A stretch of 64,000 nt of DNA, from assembly GCA_026874595.1 (NCBI GenBank), contig CM049313.1, positions 62,498,659 to 62,562,658 on the forward strand, read 5' to 3'. Position 1 is the first letter of the stretch; every line of letters starts with the position of its first letter. Below, in pieces: positions 62,096 to 64,000 of the stretch. The notes beneath the pieces were generated by a model. It searched no databases. It was not told the origin of the DNA and worked only from the letters and a program-made list of their open reading frames with translations. Made by a program: the position numbers and the translations under genes. Source of the DNA: Sipunculus nudus (taxonomy: Eukaryota; Annelida; Sipuncula; Golfingiida; Sipunculidae).

Positions 62096-63322
62096 ATCCC
62101 CTGTCACACTTATTCGGAATCAGCAGGAATCAAGTAGAACCAGACGAAATGAAGAATTTTTCAAAATTCGCGTCACATTCGGGAGGAAATGTTTTACCTG
62201 AATTCTTACAGCTTCGTAAGAATTTCGTTGGATTACTTAGAATGCGCTTCGAACCCGCCTCGAATGATGCTTGCACATTCCGGATGTATTAGCTGGAATG
62301 TAGTTGACACGGTAGGAATATTGAGAATGCATGCTGTTAGAATGCAGTCAAAATATTAAGAACGCACTTCGAATGCCGTAAGAGTGCGGTTCGATTGCTG
62401 GCAGAATAAGGCTGGTCGGAAGGTGCCTCGAATGATGTACGAATTCATCTCGCATGCAGTCAGAATTCTTCATAGAATGCAGCTTAAAATGAAATTCGAA
62501 TGTTCTTACAGTGTCTTGAGTGCATCAAGAATGCCACCAGAATGGTCCCAAATAAGGTATAAAATGATGCCGAATCCAGTATATTCATCAGTCTCAGCAA
62601 ACCACCATAGATAATGAACCCTGTGAACCATGTTCATTTGCTCCACTTTGCGGTCCTCAAGCAAGACCTTCTTGAAAGAGATGTGGAGCAGGCCAGGAGT
62701 AAAAACAGGAGGAGAAGACCAAGAAGAAATATGGGAGGAGGAGGCAAGTAGTAGACACACAATCCTTCTTCTTCAACAAGCTGGCCTCGTTTTTATGCGA
62801 CTAAGCGGCGTTCTGAATTTCGTCTGGACACATTCGAGAGCCAATCGGAACATCCCGACTCCATACGAATCGCATCCGAGCGGCAATCAAAAGATTCCGA
62901 TGGCATTCAAGTACATTCCAGCTGAATTTTATTACTATCGTAAAAGATTTCGGCAGCAATCGAGATGCATTCGAGTTGCATTCTGGCTCATTAGAGACAT
63001 TCTGACAGGATTCGAAGTTGCTTGCCTTTTCGGTTTTCACTCGAATGGAATCAGAATGTTTCGAATGCTGTTGGAATGCCGTAAGAATATCTAGAATGCA
63101 GTCATCGTGCAGTTAAAATTAATACACTTTGAATGCCGTGCGAAATGTCTCCACTTCGAAAATTTTGAGCATGAGAAAAACATTCGGGCCGGCCACAAGA
63201 ATGGGCCCGAATATTTGGAATACCGTCAGAATGCAGTCAGATTTTAAAAATACCCAGGGATATACAAAGATTTCTCATTCCAACGGCATTTCGTCTCATT
63301 CAGCCTCTAGTGTGACCGGGGT
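62096..63322. mobile_element. Non-autonomous DNA element rich in GAATGC words, Harbinger-like ends
   Basis: The left end CCCCTGTCACAC (62098) and the right end GTGTGACCGGGG (to about 63321) are near-perfect inverse copies, close in style to the Harbinger ends at 15929. Between them GAATGC/GCATTC words recur at least ten times (for example 62239, 62368, 62530, 63064, 63093). A short plus-strand relic frame in the middle (about 62630-62745) has an ERDVEQARSKN segment and an RRRRPRR block, as in N-terminal parts of some Harbinger transposases. Longer open frames here (62630-63094 plus, 62506-62760 minus) are not supported as genes. Confidence 0.5.
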
Positions 63323-63416
63323 TGAATGATTACCATATAGAAGCCCTTTGTGTCGAATCCTTATTATAAGTTCATTCATATACACGTCCCCTCCCCATGA
63401 CACAAACACCTAAACA

Positions 63417-63429
63417 TATATATATATAC

Positions 63430-63470
<41 letters not shown>

Positions 63471-63506
63471 TTACCTGTATATATATATATGTAATAAGAG
63501 AGAGAG

Positions 63507-63558
<52 letters not shown>
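63417..63558. repeat. (AT)n and (GA)n microsatellites
   Basis: AT-rich runs at about 63417-63492 followed by a GA run at about 63500-63555. Confidence 0.95.
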
Positions 63559-63560
<2 letters not shown>

Positions 63561-63689
63561 CGAACGAGAGATTAGTTATTTATGAAATTATTATGATGAA
63601 AAATAGTAAATATTGCAAATAAACTTGCAATACAATGGACTCTATTAGGGTTGTCACATGGACATTACACAATTTCATGAACAAAGTTT

Positions 63690-63990
63690 GCAAAGACAGA
63701 CATAACAGCTATAGCACAAAAATAATTTCTTTTGCTGCAAGTGGAACTGAATGACATTACATATTCAGGCCATTTTAGGAATTGGTCAATGAAGAACCAA
63801 TAAGATTTTGGTGTAGATCTGATACATAATCCGGATTCAAAAGCATCAAGGAATAGACACAAATAAGGAATATTCATGCAGGGAAAAAATGGAATATTGG
63901 CATAACAAGTGAATGCAAACACGGTTTTGGGAGCATCCCACAATAGGTAGTCCCTACCCCAATTTTGCGGAGGATTGCATTCTTTAGGAT
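63690..63990 (-). mobile_element. Interspersed repeat R1, copy 4 (reverse)
   Basis: Reverse-complement relative of 7497-7805, ending at GGATTGCATTCTTTAGGATGCA near the window edge; the palindromic terminus and the GGTAGTCCCTACCCC segment match copy 1. Confidence 0.6.
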
Positions 63991-64000
63991 GCAGATAAAT

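Noticed and set aside
62630-63094. A 154-codon gene within the GAATGC-rich element
   Set aside because: Composition follows the GAATGC/GCATTC words; opposite-strand frames are similarly open; only a short basic block looks like transposase residue.

Overview
The window is animal nuclear DNA. It has split genes with GT-AG introns, AT-rich non-coding sequence, many microsatellites and transposon relics. The transposon mix (PIF/Harbinger with a MADF-type partner, a Ty3-like LTR element, several tRNA-derived SINEs) and the long poly-G/C and (AT)n tracts suggest a mollusc, probably a bivalve. The species call is inference.

The main host content is a head-to-tail cluster of solute carrier family 22 (SLC22) organic-ion transporters, all on the minus strand. 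Two genes are complete and were assembled by eye into 11 exons each. Gene C (60866 down to 49210) encodes 574 aa. Gene B (40621 down to 27263) encodes 571 aa. Exon lengths match except exons 9 and 11, and all intron phases are identical (1,0,0,2,0,2,2,1,2,0), so they are tandem duplicates. A third gene, A, is represented only by its first exon (6304-6178). Its remaining exons, if they exist, lie left of position 1.

Layout from left to right: 1-4610 is a tandem array of ~335-bp monomers that becomes a 1006-bp higher-order repeat. 6.2-6.5 kb holds gene A exon 1 and a TATA-like promoter. 9.64-10.33 kb is an unusual cluster of ACATGT palindromes that fit the p53-family half-site. 10.3-14.1 kb is AT-rich with no firm gene. 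14.2-14.9 kb is a ~50-bp minisatellite. 15.3-24.6 kb is a nested transposon island: a MITE-like fold-back, a nearly full-length PIF/Harbinger (transposase plus MADF protein, each with one in-frame stop), a deleted second Harbinger, and a Ty3-like gag fragment behind the end of an LTR. 27.3-40.6 kb is gene B. 40.9-49.2 kb is intergenic with SINEs, diverged tandem repeats and a LINE 3' end. 49.2-60.9 kb is gene C. 62.1-63.3 kb is a non-autonomous element rich in GAATGC.

The transporters should act at the plasma membrane. They share a glycosylated, cysteine-containing first extracellular loop, MFS motifs and a conserved C-terminal NPGY tail. The transposon island looks decayed. Two solo LTRs of one family sit inside introns of genes B and C in opposite orientations relative to transcription. 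All counts and alignments were made by eye.
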